DNA of 64,000 bases from JAGQOZ01 sp041399205 (GTDB lineage: Bacteria > Planctomycetota > Planctomycetia > Pirellulales > Pirellulaceae), in the NCBI GenBank assembly GCA_041399205.1, contig JAWKTK010000005.1:124001-188000 (forward strand). The letters are read 5' to 3'. Positions within the stretch are counted from its first letter, which is position 1, and every line of letters begins with the position of its first letter. Shown here piece after piece: positions 1 through 10,791 of the stretch. The translations under genes and the position numbers were made by a program. The notes under the pieces were generated by a model, which saw nothing but the letters and a program-made list of their open reading frames with translations, ran no database searches and was not told where the DNA came from.

Positions 1-619
1 TGGATCCGGCGTCCAATTCTGCGGGAGATCTCCTGTGTGCGAAATCGCGACGACAATAAATCCGTAGCTCGCCATCGTCTCGCCAAAATCCGAATAGGCA
101 TTTCCCTGAATCCAGCTTCCGGGCGAGAACACAACCATCGGATACTGGCCGCCGGGCGCGATGGCTGCGGAGTGACGAGCGACACTGGACGGCCAAGAAA
201 AGTCAATTCCTTGCAAAGTCATATGCGGTCAGGTCACCGGCATTTGGGGACTGTTCGGCAGGGTACCAGATATCAATGGGCAACGGACGACTATTCCGAC
301 TCGCGTCGACGATCTCGATTCTCTCATGCCCGACATCCAATTGGCCCAAGCCTAGTGGTGGCAGCGTGGCATTCACTTGTTGTGGAAGAATTGACAATGC
401 GAACGTCGTCAATGATATCGTCCAGATTGTATTGCTTATAGACCATGCCACAAACGCGTTGCAGCACCAAATCGCGATAGGGACGAATGTTCTCGCATTC
501 ACAATTAAGAGCTCCGCCCTCATTGACAAGCCAAAATCTAGCGGTTTCATCTTGCGTGCCTTTCGATTCGCAACCATCGCCAACCAAAGCACCAAGAAAA
601 CAAATTGGCATTTCATTGT
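1..619 (-). pseudogene. Alpha/beta hydrolase (dienelactone hydrolase-like), partial, frame-interrupted
   Basis: The gene runs off the left edge. Reading leftwards from ATG at 619 there is a hydrophobic start (MKCQFVFLVLWLAMV), then a stretch where the frame seems to switch, then VGHERIEIVDASRNSRPLPI followed by DIWYPAE. That segment is typical of secreted dienelactone hydrolase / PAF-acetylhydrolase-like proteins. Near 215 the frame stops, but the next frame continues with GGQYPMVVFSPGSW and then YGFIVVAISHTGD, which match the strand and loop region before the nucleophile elbow. The nucleophile Ser itself lies outside the window. At least one frameshift (near 215) is needed, and probably two more between 330 and 600, where another frame has a more protein-like composition. 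The family call is fairly safe; the substrate is unknown. Confidence 0.6.
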
Positions 620-666
620 TTCAATATCCTTTTCGAGTGATTCGAAAAACACCGTTTGTGCCAAGA

Positions 667-1416
667 TCAAATGCGTCGTCGCGCGGCAGCGAAACACAAG
701 ATGGCCAAGCTGGCGAGCACCGTTCCGGAGGGCTCGGGAACGGCGGATACGCCAAACGACCGCACGTGCACCGGTTCGCGACTACCGTTTGGGTTAATGA
801 ACGGATAGACTAAGTCGCCCGACGGAGCTCGATTCGATGGATCGGTCCATTGAATGGTCGCCGCTTGTTCTGGGCCAGCCAACGTTTCCCAGGCTGAAAA
901 AGTAATTTCGTTGCCGATCACTTCGACGTGATAGGAAACGTCCGCGTTGTCTCGCACAGCACCGGTTGGCAAATAGACGCCTCGTTTCATGGTGTTGATG
1001 CTTCCACCAATGGAATAGCCAACCGCCAGTTCGCCCGTGGCAAATCCGCCAGCCCAGTACAAAGCGCCCGTTCCTCCGTCCAATAGATCTCGAAAACCAA
1101 CAGCGACAAATGGTGCCGTACTGGTTGGAAACTGGAACGTTGCGTCAATTGCAACGTCGGTGTGAGGAAACAGGTTCGAAGCACTTTGGATGGCCGAAAC
1201 GCAACAGGCGGTCGAAACCGGCGTCAGAATCATGTCACCGTTTTCTGCGGTGATCGTGCCCATATTCCGATGGCTCTGCCACGTGACCGGCGACCCATCG
1301 AACAGATTATTGTCTTCAAAGTCGTCAAAAAAACTTTGCGAATAGGCTGTTTGGGCGGCGAGCACAGCGACCAACACCCCTATCACGATCCTGAAAACGC
1401 TTGTTGGATACATCAT
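667..1416 (-). CDS. PEP-CTERM secreted protein, FDDFEDNN family
   Basis: A 249-residue exported protein. ATG-ATG at 1416-1411 precedes a signal peptide (VIGVLVAVLAAQTAYSQ) and then the motif FFDDFEDNNLFDGSPVTW. The body is a predicted beta-rich, LamG-like domain. The C-terminus is a PEP-CTERM sorting signal: VPEPSG, a hydrophobic helix, then RRRI. Proteins of this type are exported and anchored or processed by an exosortase. The frame is open upstream to 1809 but that extension lacks secretory features, so the start before the signal peptide is preferred. The closest relative in the window is the broken gene at 11955, which shares ITFSAWETL and VRSFG. Function is unknown; surface or matrix protein is inferred from the sorting signals. 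Confidence 0.8.
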   Translation of the reverse strand: MMYPTSVFRIVIGVLVAVLAAQTAYSQSFFDDFEDNNLFDGSPVTWQSHRNMGTITAENGDMILTPVSTACCVSAIQSASNLFPHTDVAIDATFQFPTSTAPFVAVGFRDLLDGGTGALYWAGGFATGELAVGYSIGGSINTMKRGVYLPTGAVRDNADVSYHVEVIGNEITFSAWETLAGPEQAATIQWTDPSNRAPSGDLVYPFINPNGSREPVHVRSFGVSAVPEPSGTVLASLAILCFAAARRRI

Positions 1417-1972
1417 GAGTAAAATCTTTCTAAACAGAAGAAACAGAAACATGGCCTTTGTCGACTCGTTATTTGTCAACTCAGAGCTTACCGTCGCGCC
1501 GTACGAAGAAAGTCCATCGACACGGTGTATTAGCCGTAGACGGCGCTCGACACATGACACATTTTCAAGAATTTTCTCAGGATCACTTAACTCCGTCCCG
1601 GCGAGGTCCAAATCAAGTTGAGCAGAACAAACGGATGCGAGTCGGTATTGAACCAGCCTTTGAATGGGATAGTAGCTTGCCGTTTCGGCATTCGTTATTA
1701 TGCCTCCGTCACGCGAGCGGCCTTCCGGTAGTCGCCACTTGTGTCGTCTTTCGAAAAACATCGGACGAATCGACGTTTTAACGAAGGCATGTTGAGAACG
1801 GTTCAGCATTGCTGAACTACGGGCAACGAAGGTTCGGCATAATCATGGTGATTTCAAGGAAGCTCTACGGCATCACATCATTGCGCTTGGTTCGCTCACT
1901 CGGAATTGCCACTTTGAAACTTGGCTTTCAATCAACTGTCAATGCGCCGTTCTTATTGGGCGGAAGTCCATC
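1417..1972. other. Intergenic region between divergent genes, with a short inverted repeat
   Basis: No convincing gene lies here, although the minus frame of the preceding gene stays open to 1809. A perfect 7-bp inverted repeat with a 3-nt loop (GTTCAGC-ATT-GCTGAAC, 1801-1817) lies between the divergent PEP-CTERM gene and the HTH gene. It has no T-run, so it is not a terminator. It could be an operator for the downstream HTH protein, but that is a guess. Confidence 0.35.
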
Positions 1973-2620
1973 ATGCTAAAGCAATCACCTCAAATGGCAG
2001 CCCTGGTGCTGGGCATTGACAATGAGCTTCGACAGGGCATCTTGCAAGCATTTCATCAAGCACATGCGGGTCATTATTTGACGGACAAGAAAGACTTTTT
2101 GGACGCTTCGCTCACCAATGAATGCAGTAGTGACATTGACTTGGCGGCCAGGTTAGGCGTCAGCAAGAGTGCCATCAGCAATTGGCGAAAAGACGCAAAT
2201 ATTCGCGCCGACAAATTGGACCTACTCGTTTCTTTGGTCGAACATCACACGGATTGGCCTACTAGTCGAAATCGATACGACCGAGCCTTCATTGCCGCAT
2301 GCGAATTCTGCCGTAATTGCGATGCTGACCTGAAGGAAACCATGTCGCGTGAACAGTTGGAATGCGTGCGGATGGTTTTAGCATCCACCGTTTGGTCAAA
2401 CTCGGTTATTCAAAGGTCGCGTGACTACGCTGCGATTAAGGAAGAAGCAGAACGCATTTGCAGCGAACTACGCGAGAAGGGACTTCAAAGCGAAGTCCAC
2501 TCGCTGGAAAGCATTGATGCCATTATCTACAAGTGGCTTGTACCTTATTTGCGTTGTGTCTATGTCATCCGCGGTGAAGCGGGTGTGCGAGACGAAAGTG
2601 CTGGACATCATCTGACATGA
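1973..2620 (+). CDS. HTH domain protein, first gene of an HTH/membrane/LRR operon
   Basis: A 215-residue protein with a helix-turn-helix around residues 60-90: IDLAARLGVSKSAISNWRKD has the pattern of XRE/Cro-type DNA-binding helices. The C-terminal half is predicted helical, ends in a hydrophobic patch (WLVPYLRCVYVI) and has no family I recognise. The stop codon overlaps the ATG of the next gene (ATGA at 2617-2620), which suggests translational coupling. ATG at 1973 is the only plausible start; no strong Shine-Dalgarno precedes it. A regulatory role is inferred from the fold only. Confidence 0.65.
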   Translation: MLKQSPQMAALVLGIDNELRQGILQAFHQAHAGHYLTDKKDFLDASLTNECSSDIDLAARLGVSKSAISNWRKDANIRADKLDLLVSLVEHHTDWPTSRNRYDRAFIAACEFCRNCDADLKETMSREQLECVRMVLASTVWSNSVIQRSRDYAAIKEEAERICSELREKGLQSEVHSLESIDAIIYKWLVPYLRCVYVIRGEAGVRDESAGHHLT

Positions 2621-2958
2621 GCGAATCACAAGAACTTAAACAACTTGTTTCGCTGTATACCGGACAGCAAAACCCGGATGATGCGAATCCGCAGCTAAAC
2701 GACCAGCAGTTGTTCGTAGCGCTGGTACATGAACTTCGCGCGATCGCTCAGGAAGATTTAAAAACGAACGGCCAACCGGTAATCATTGTCCGGCCACCGC
2801 AGTATCTGCCTTGGATTCTGACGGCACTACTGGCGGCCTGCGTGGGCTTTCTGATTGCTTTGGTGGTCATGCAGCGAAACCAGACGTCAGTACCATCCAA
2901 CGGCACACAGCCAGATCTAAAGATTCGCGCTCTTGGATCCGGAACGACAACGGGTTGA
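2617..2958 (+). CDS. Small single-pass membrane protein
   Basis: A 113-residue protein, start overlapping the HTH gene by 4 nt. Residues 1-55 are soluble and helical, a Pro-rich bend (IIVRPPQYLPW) follows, then one membrane segment (ILTALLAACVGFLIALVVMQ) near residues 66-85 and a short tail. The next gene, in another frame, starts before this one stops. The tail QPDLKIRALG runs straight into the leucine-rich protein if the frame changes near 2935, so the two may be one membrane-anchored LRR protein split by a frameshift. No family recognised. Confidence 0.55.
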   Translation: MSESQELKQLVSLYTGQQNPDDANPQLNDQQLFVALVHELRAIAQEDLKTNGQPVIIVRPPQYLPWILTALLAACVGFLIALVVMQRNQTSVPSNGTQPDLKIRALGSGTTTG

Positions 2959-3760
2959 AGTCCTTTCTGGATCGGTGTACTCCATCGAGTACCAATTGCT
3001 GTCGGCGTTGATCGAGGAACACAACGTAGATCCCCATGAACTGACGTATCTGTTCTTTGCAGGAGAACATATTACGATTCGCGACGAAGATTTGCGTCGC
3101 ATGCCCAAACTTAAAGTTTTGGCAATGCACAATTGCCGAGTCGATCTTGGTGCTGCGTCGCTATACCTGTTAGAACACTTCGAACTGAAAAACTGCACGG
3201 GAATCCAGTCTTTGGATCTCACGTCGGCCAAAAGCCTGCAACATTTTTACGCAGCCGACTGTCAAGACTTACTTCGTATCGATGGCATTGGCGGACAATC
3301 GGATTTAGTTCGAATCCAGATTGGCCGCTGCCCCAGGCTCCAACCCATTACGGGATGGGAAGGATTGCGAAACTTAGGTTTTCTTGAACTCGAAGACTGC
3401 GGCTCGCAACCTGTAAACGGTTTGACCGGTTTGGAGCATTTGGAAGTTCTGTACTTTGACGGCGAAGCTCCAGCAAATCTCCAGCCCTTTGCCAAGATGA
3501 AGTCGCTAAAACGGCTCAGCTTCAACGGCCGCAAACTTCTTAATCTCGATGGCATTCAAGAAATGTCGCAGCTCACGGATGTGTGCATTGCCAATCCAGC
3601 AAATATCGACTGGAGTCCATTGAACTCACTAACCTGCCGAGTCTACTTGTCGGAAGTAAAGGACCAAGAACTTCGTCGCCCTGAAATCCCCGATGGAAGG
3701 CTGCTTCCTGGCAAAGCGTTTTGGGATCAAGAACGAACACCTTGGTCTGACGCAAAATAA
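2933..3760 (+). CDS. Leucine-rich-repeat-like protein
   Basis: About 275 residues. Irregular repeats of roughly 22-25 residues run through the protein, for example MPKLKVLAMHNCRVDLG, LRNLGFLELEDCGSQPV and MKSLKRLSFNGRKLLNLDGI, which fit the LxxLxLxxC/N pattern of bacterial LRR proteins. Such folds are mainly protein-binding surfaces. The only start in frame is TTG at 2933, inside the preceding membrane-protein gene, so either a coupled start or a frameshift fusion with that gene is likely. If fused, the product would be an N-terminal helical domain, a membrane anchor and an external or internal LRR sensor. Function is unknown. Confidence 0.65.
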   Translation: MDPERQRVEVLSGSVYSIEYQLLSALIEEHNVDPHELTYLFFAGEHITIRDEDLRRMPKLKVLAMHNCRVDLGAASLYLLEHFELKNCTGIQSLDLTSAKSLQHFYAADCQDLLRIDGIGGQSDLVRIQIGRCPRLQPITGWEGLRNLGFLELEDCGSQPVNGLTGLEHLEVLYFDGEAPANLQPFAKMKSLKRLSFNGRKLLNLDGIQEMSQLTDVCIANPANIDWSPLNSLTCRVYLSEVKDQELRRPEIPDGRLLPGKAFWDQERTPWSDAK

Positions 3761-3863
3761 ACCGCAATCGCCACGCCAGTCCAGCCACGCACTGCGACCT
3801 TGCAACGGTATGGCTCGAAAAAAACGGTGCGGCAAGGGAAAAGTCGAACAAATCGCAAGGCAA

Positions 3864-3904
3864 GCGGTCACCAAACGCAACTTCTTACGGCTTACAAAGC
3901 TGAC
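3864..3904 (+). promoter_or_regulatory. Block conserved upstream of both large VCBS genes
   Basis: The stretch GCGGTCACCAAACGCAACTT followed by CTTACGGCTTACAAAGCTG resembles the block at 14365-14405 (GCTGTCACCAAATGAGATTC, then ATTACGGCTAACAGCTTG). Both lie about 145-155 nt before the start of a homologous VCBS gene, and both genes also share CGACAAGGAACC just before the start. Conservation fits a shared promoter or operator, but it may only reflect the age of the duplication. Confidence 0.4.
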
Positions 3905-4007
3905 AGTGCGCGCCATGCCAATGGCGATTGCACCGAGGTAAGAAGTTTTCGCCGTGCGACTTGGCTTGCCTCGCCTATCCGAGAAACGACAAGGAACCAT
4001 GATCACC

Positions 4008-6525
4008 ATGACGCCAAATATACGACGCCAATACTATTACTATCGCACTTCGTTCTGCCAGCTTGAATCCAGACTTGTGCTGTCCGCCATCGGCTTTGCG
4101 GCGCAAGAGCTGATCGCGTCCGAGGCCAACGGCGCGGCCGACGTCTTTGCGGCGGATCTGGACGGCGATGGGGATCTGGACGTGCTGTCGGCCTCTGCCG
4201 GCGACAATAAAATCGCCTGGTACCCCAATACCGATGGCAAGGGCAATTTTGGTCCACAGCGAGTAATCACCAATTCGGCACTCGGCGCAGTTTTCGTTGA
4301 AGCGGCTGATTTCGACGGGGACGGGGATCTGGATGTGCTTGCTGCGTCGCGGGACGACGATACCGTGGCCTGGTTCGAAAACCTTGATGGACAGGGAACC
4401 TTTGGATCGAAACGCGTCATTAGCGCGAATTCTCGGGAGGCTAGGTCAGCCACAGCCGCAGATCTGGATGGCGACGGCGACTTGGACGTGCTCGTCGCCT
4501 CTTACGAGACGGGCGTTGCGTGGTTCAGGAACACCGATGGCCAGGGTGCGTTTGGCGACTCAAGTGTCATCGATTCCGGACTAAGGAATTTCTTTGTCGT
4601 TGCTGAAGACCTGGACGGTGATCACGATCTGGATGTAGTCAAGACATCCGTGTCCGATGGTGTTATCTGGTATGAGAACATCTCCGCAGAGGGAGTTTTT
4701 AGAGAACGGAGATCACTATCAGGCGGCTCACAAAGGCTGACATTCGCCACCGCAGATCTGGACGGTGACGGTGATTTCGATATTGTTGGCGCAAGCTATC
4801 CAATTGTATTGAACTGGAACGATGGGGCGGGAAACTTTGACGCAACTGCTCTTTTCGCAGTTACTGACGGCGAAATAACTGATCTTGTAAGTTCAGATTC
4901 AATTGCCACCGCCGATGTTGACAACGACGGCGACATCGACGTTGTTGGTGACAATGGCTGGTATGAAAATACGCCGGACGATTACGTTTTCCACGACTTC
5001 AAATCATGGGGGCGGAAAAGTGTGGTTGAAGTTGCCGACTTAGATGGCGACGGCGATCCGGATGTACTCAGAGCAAGTCAATTTGGCGATGACATCTCGT
5101 GGCGAGAGAATCTCGATGGACAGGGGAACTTCAGTGCGCCGAGGCGAATCGCACGCACTGCGGCTGACGCAGGTGGCATGGTCGCGGCAGATTTGGACGA
5201 TGATGGCGACATCGATCTGTTACTACACGCCTCCAGCTCTAAGTACAGCAACAGCAAGATAGTCTGGATCGAGAAGACTGCTGAATCATTCGGCTCTGCG
5301 GAATCCCTAACAAACACATCCTACCCGGCGTTAGGTTTGAATCGGAACTCCTATACGCTTGCAGACCTGAATAGTGACGGCTCCCCGGATTTGATCTACA
5401 TTTCTCGACTGGGAGCCTCCTGGTTAGATCCGCAGTTAATCGAAATTGTTCCGAGCGTCACAGGCGGGGCACGGTTTCCATCGCCTTAATGGGCAATGAC
5501 GATTATCGTTCGATCAAGGCCATCGATCTGGACGGTGATCAAGACGTTGATTTACTGATAAGTCAAGACGACAAAATCCAGTGGCTTGAAAACCTGGATG
5601 GAGCGTTCGATTTTGCCGATCCGCGTACGATTGTGGCTGACGAGATACGTGACTTCTCTCCAGCCGACGTAGATAACGACGGCGATATGGATCTGTTGGT
5701 AACTCACATCTCTGGCCCTTTGTTGCCGGAAGGAAGAGTCTCTTGGTACGAGAACGACGGGGTGAGTTGTTACATGTATCAAGCCAAAGTTTGGAAGTCC
5801 GTTTCGACCGCTTCTCACAAGCGATTGATTTGACAATGATGGTGATTTGGATTTGATCGACGTTGAATGGTTCGATTTGACAAAAAGGCGTTTGGTCTGG
5901 AGTGAGAACTTGGGGCAAGACGATTTTTCCCAGTTTGCTGATCCAGTTATTTTGGTAGGGCCAACGGATTTCTACGTCTATTCCTTTGCGGATCTGGATG
6001 GCGATGGAGATCTTGATCTAGTCGCTGCCAATGGCGAGTCCGGCACGGTTGTTTGGTACGAACAAGTGACTCCTGCCAATTTTTCTGCCGCACGAGCGAT
6101 TGCGCCCGCTGCCTACAAGCCCGCCTGGTTACTTACCAGCGATCACGGCCGCAGACGCTGATGGTGACGGTGACCTGGACGTCTTCTACTCAGACGGAGA
6201 CAGCCGCATCTACTTGTTCGAAAACCGCCCGCTCGGCGATGCCAACAACGACGGAGTGTTCGACTCGGCGGATTTAGTCGCTGTGTTTCAGGCCGGTGAA
6301 TACGAAAACAACATCGCGGGTGATTCGAGTTTTGACGAAGGGGACTGGAACGGCGATGGCGAATTTGATTCGTCCGACTTGGTAGCGGCGTTTCAAGCCG
6401 GAACGTATTCGGCCGCAGCCGAATTGAATTCGCAACAACTTTCCGCACAACTTTCGTCCCAAATCGCCGCGGCCACGGATGTGGTCTTTCCGGACTCACG
6501 ACGGACGAACGGGTATATCGCATAA
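4008..6525 (+). pseudogene. LEPR-XLL / VCBS (FG-GAP) repeat protein with dockerin-like end, frame-interrupted
   Basis: A surface protein of about 840 residues if frames are joined. The N-terminus has the planctomycete export-type motif CQLESRLVLSA. The body consists of many VCBS/FG-GAP beta-propeller repeats with the calcium-loop signature DLDGDGDLDVL. The C-terminus is dockerin-like, with two EF-hand loops (DANNDGVFDSADLVAVF and DWNGDGEFDSSDLVAAF). The frame breaks near 5485, 5830 and 6150, yet total length matches the intact paralogue at 14518-17040. The start at 4008 is chosen because an ATG lies at the same place in the paralogue, 11 nt after a shared AAGGAA; ATG at 3999 is in frame and possible. 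It probably sits at the cell surface; the ligand is unknown. Confidence 0.75.
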
Positions 6526-6693
6526 GCCAACGGAGGCATTGCGACGCAAACATGCAGCTCGCTTCGTTGTTCGCGGAATCTGATGGCTTCGTGACCGTCA
6601 GCCGACTGCGATGCGGCACGCGAAAGTGCAGCCGAAAAATCTTGGTCCCTGTTTGCCAAAAAAATTCGGCTTTAACTTCAAGGAATTCTCTGT

Positions 6694-7316
6694 ATGAAAG
6701 CCGACGAATCACACCAAACGCTCGCGGCTGCGGCCGCGGCTCAAGCCGGTGACACGACCGCTGTGGACGAGCTGTTTGAACGGCATCTGCCGGATGTCAA
6801 GCAAAGTGTGCAGCGACGATTGCGAGTCCGCAGGCTCGGTTCGACACTTCCGATGTCCTGCAAAAAACGCACTTGTCGGCTCGGCGAATGTTCGCCGGAT
6901 TCCTGGAACGCCGGCCCATGCCGTTTCGGTTGTGGTTGCTACGCAACGCTCACGAAAGATTACTTGACTTGGAACGCAATCACTTGCGAGCGGCCAAGCG
7001 AGCTGTCGATCGCGAAGTGCCCTTACCGGATCATTCGTCGCTGGATCTGTTTCGCGTGCTTCGTGGTGATGTGCCGACCCCGCCCGACGAGTTGCAGGCT
7101 AAGGAACATGGCCGGATTGTGCGACGTTGTCTGGCGGAACTGCCGGAACTGGACCGCCAAGTCCTACTGCTGCGAGTGTTCGACGGATTGAAGAATGTTG
7201 ATGTCGCCCGAGTACTCGACATCACGGCCGATGCTGCGAAGAAACGTTTTGCCCGGGCGCTCGAACGTCTGCGTCTGGCGGTTGTGGATGCCGGAATTCG
7301 GGAGCTAGACGAATGA
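6694..7316 (+). CDS. ECF sigma factor 1 (one frameshift), paired with a WD40 kinase
   Basis: An ECF-type sigma-70 factor of about 207 residues when joined across a frameshift near 6830. Region 2 is visible as AVDELFERHLPDVKQSVQRR in the first frame and FDTSDVLQKTHLSARRMF in the next; region 4 as LPELDRQVLLLRVFDGLKNV with the recognition helix DITADAAKKRFARALERL. FDxSDVxQ is the usual signature of planctomycete ECF factors linked to Ser/Thr kinases. Its last codons overlap the kinase start (ATGA at 7313-7316), so the two are translationally coupled. It presumably directs RNA polymerase to a small regulon; the neighbouring secreted-protein genes are the natural candidates, by inference only. 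Confidence 0.8.
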
Positions 7317-10300
7317 ATAATCCCCTGCCCTTTAGCGATTCGAATGTGACCGAACGATGTTTCGCCGATGCCATGGACGAACTAGCCGACCGAATGCTCG
7401 CCGGCGAGTCGGTGGATATCGATGAATACGCAGAGCGTTATCCGCATTTGGCACAGCGGTTGCGAATGGCGTTTAAGTCGCTCCAGGCCGTTCATGCATT
7501 GCGGAGCGATTTGCCCGCGATGGATGACCTATCGGGCGAATCGACGTCGGCTGGTAGCTTAGGGCTGCTCGGCGACTTCCGCCTGATTCGCGAAATGGGC
7601 CGCGGCGGGATGGGGATTGTCTACGAAGCGGAACAGATATCGTTGGCCCGGCGCGTCGCATCAAGGTGCTGCCCTACGCTTCGTTGTTGGACGATCGCCA
7701 GCTGAAACGCTTTCGCACCGAGTCCCTGGCCGCCGCGACACTCAAGCATCCTCGCATCGTCAGCGTCTATTCAGTAGGCACCGATCGGTCGGTTCACTAC
7801 TACGCGATGGAGCTGATCGACGGTCACAGCTTGGCCGAAGTTTTGGAACAACGCCGACGGGAATCGGTCGAGCCTGTATCGCAAGCCAGTGTGAGCACCG
7901 ATCGGTGCTGCGTTGTCAACATCAAGCGGATCGAGTCGCTCGGCGGAACTCTATCGTCGCGTCGCCCAACTGGGAGTCGAGATTGCCGACGCGTTGGAAT
8001 ACGCTCATCAGGAAGGCGTGATCCACCGCGACATCAAGCCGGGCAATCTGCTGCTCAATCGCGAAGGGCGCGTCTACGTCACTGACTTTGGTCTTGCTCG
8101 CGTGGCGGCCAACGACGAATTGACCCTATCGGGCGACGTCGTGGGCACACTTCGCTATATGAGTCCCGAACAGCTCAACGACAGTCGGCGAGTCGACGAA
8201 CGAACAGACATCTATTCGCTAGGCGTCACCTTGTTCGAAATTGCGACGGCTCGGGCCTTATTCGACGCGCAAGACAAACCGGCGCTGATTCGCCAAGTGC
8301 TGGAAGCTCCGCCGCGTTCGCTGCGCGCTGTAGATCCGGGTGCGCCTCGAGATTTAGCGATGATCTTGTTGAAGGCAACGGCCAAAGATCCGCACGAACG
8401 GTATTCTTCGGCGCGGGAAATGGCGGACGACCTACAGTGTTTTCTTGACCGCCGGCCTGTTCGCGCCCGCAACGCCGGTCCGGTGATGCGATCCTGGCGT
8501 TGGTGCCAGCGGAATCGGCGAGTCTCGATGTTAATGGCAGCCGTCATGTTACTGCTTTCGGCGTTGGTCGTGGTCGGGTTCCGAGGTAAACAGCAGTTTG
8601 CCAAGCTGGCAAGCCAGAAGCAATGGGCGCTGTACGTGTCCGACATCAAGCGAGTGCAGGAACTTAATCGCCAAGGCAATGCAGACGAAGCACGTCGCGT
8701 GTTGATGCGACACGTCGATGACGAGTCTCGTAATTTCGAATGGGGATTATTGCTGAACGAATGCGATGCGAACGTACCGCAGGTTGTCGTGAAGAATCGC
8801 GTGGAAAGTCTTTCTACCAACTTCTCGCCGGACGGTTCGACCTTCGTGACAACCGAATGGCTGCCTCGTGCAGTTGTTTGGGATGCAAAAACAGGTGAGG
8901 AACTGAAGCGAATCGAGTTATTGGAGCACGGCAAGTTCTTTGACGCGAAGTTTGCGGTTGACGGCCACAGTTTGTTCCTGGCGCATCAGGCGGGATGCGT
9001 GCGCCGCTGGGAATTGTCGTCAGGCGAATCCATTGCACTTTCCGTACCGGGAGGCGAAGAGCGGCCGTCAACCTATCCTACAGCCTTGGCTATTTCGTCA
9101 AGCGGCAAATGGCTTGCTGCCGCTTATCGGGAATTCGCCTTCGACGCACCGACAACGCCGTCGTTCATTCGTGTTTGGGATGCCGCGTCGGGTGAACATC
9201 TGATTCGCATTAACGATGTTGGGCTCCAAGTTCATGACATTGAGTTTTCACCGGACGGCCAGTGGTTGTCGGTTGCCAGTGACGATGGGATAGTGCGTTT
9301 GGTCAGAACGAACGACTGGATGATCGGGAGTAAACTGAAAGGACACCAAGGCGAAGTAACGGCACTCGCCTTTGCGCTAAGCCACAATGCGAGCACACTT
9401 GCTAGTGCCGGTTTGCGTGAACTTAGTGACGGTGTCGTTGGTGAACTGATCTTGTGGGACGTATTTTCAGGACGGCCCTTGGCGACAGTCCTTTATCACG
9501 AAGACATGATTTCTTCGTTAGCGTACTCCACCAACGGTAAATATTTGGCGGCAGGGTCGTACGACAAAGAAGTATCACTATGGAATCCTCACGACCTGAC
9601 ACGAGTGGCACGATTGCGGGTCACGCATCGGCCGTAAGTTGCGTCACGTTTTCTCCCGATAGCCAACAACTTTGTACGGCCAGTATTGACAATACGACAA
9701 AACTCTGGGTGTCGCGCAAGTGGATGAAGTCAATCAAGCGGAAAACTCGTTATGACGGGCATACATCGAAGGCCTATTCCGCTTGCTTCAGTCCCGATAG
9801 CCAAACCGCTTGGTCGGTTGACTTCGACGGCGGTTTGCGACACTGGGATGTTTCGACACTTGAAACGTTGTGTCGCGTCGATCTCGGCGTTATTGGCTGT
9901 CCCATAGAATTAGACGTTTCGCCTGACAATGCGTACGTCGCTGCCGTCAACGGCCGGTGGTTCAGTTGGAGAAAGCAAGCGGACGAATTGGTCGTGGTCG
10001 GCGGCTCGCAGGGGCAAGAGCAACTACGGACACGTCGTCTGGCGCAAACCCTTGGCCGGTCATTTCTGTCACGGCGTAGCGTTTTCTCCGACTACGCCGC
10101 ATCAATGCGCTGTCGGTTTTGAGACTGGCGTACAGATCTGGGATGTCGCGGCTGGCAAGCAAGTGTTCGAGATTCCAGTAGTGGAATACATCAAGCAACT
10201 CGACTATTCGCCAGACGGCCAACTGCTGGGGGTAATTGGGAGAAGTGGCGTCTGCAATTATATTCAGCCACCGATGGGAAGTTGGTTCGCAAGATCAAAG

Positions 10301-10741
10301 ACGGAGCAAACTTCGGGGATGTTAACCGGTCAGTTTTCGCCTGACGGCACGCAAATCGCAACCGGTGGAGGTGACTTCATGCTTCGCTTCTGGGATGTGG
10401 CCACGGGCGAGCTGATCTCCGAATGGAACGCACCCGACTGGATCCTTCGACTCGGTTTTTCACCAGACGGGAAACGAGTTTTCACGACGTCGAAAGATGG
10501 CACCGTGACGATCTGGGATTCAGAACGAGGCGATGCGTTAATCACGCTTGCCACACACGCCGACGCAGAAGTGTGGTCGGCCGAATTTTCGCCAAATGGT
10601 AATTCGCTACTGGCAGTAGGAAAACAACCGTATCTGTGGCACGTCGCTTCGCCCTCAACCGTCCGCACCGCTCAGGGCCTAGTCACTGACGGCCTGCAAT
10701 GCGAACCGCTCCGTGTGGTCAAGCAGGCGGATGGAGAATGA
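7313..10741 (+). pseudogene. Ser/Thr protein kinase with WD40 tail (kinase 1), frame-interrupted
   Basis: Order of parts: an N-terminal helical domain (LAGESVDIDEYAERYPHLAQ) shared with the other two kinases, a PknB-type kinase domain, one membrane helix near 8520-8590 (MLMAAVMLLLSALVVVGF), and a C-terminal WD40-like propeller. Seen in the kinase: glycine loop GRGGMGIVYEA, catalytic loop HRDIKPGNLLL (about 8024-8055), DFG (8083-8091) and GTLRYMSPEQ. The frame breaks near 7660, exactly where the catalytic VAIK lysine is expected, then near 7910, 9635 and 10040; a pair of compensating shifts lies near 10230 and 10325. The propeller is recognisable through repeated FSPDG and LWD/VWD motifs. The kinase domain should face the cytoplasm and the WD40 part the other side. 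Confidence 0.8.
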
Positions 10742-10791
10742 GAAAAAATTACTTGTGTTGGTGGTGATACCGAAATGGAGATTTTCAATCG

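Noticed and set aside
3999..4007. ATG at 3999 as the start of the first VCBS gene
   Set aside because: It lies only 3 nt after the AAGGA site, and the paralogue has TTG at that place; both genes share ATG three codons later. Not excluded.
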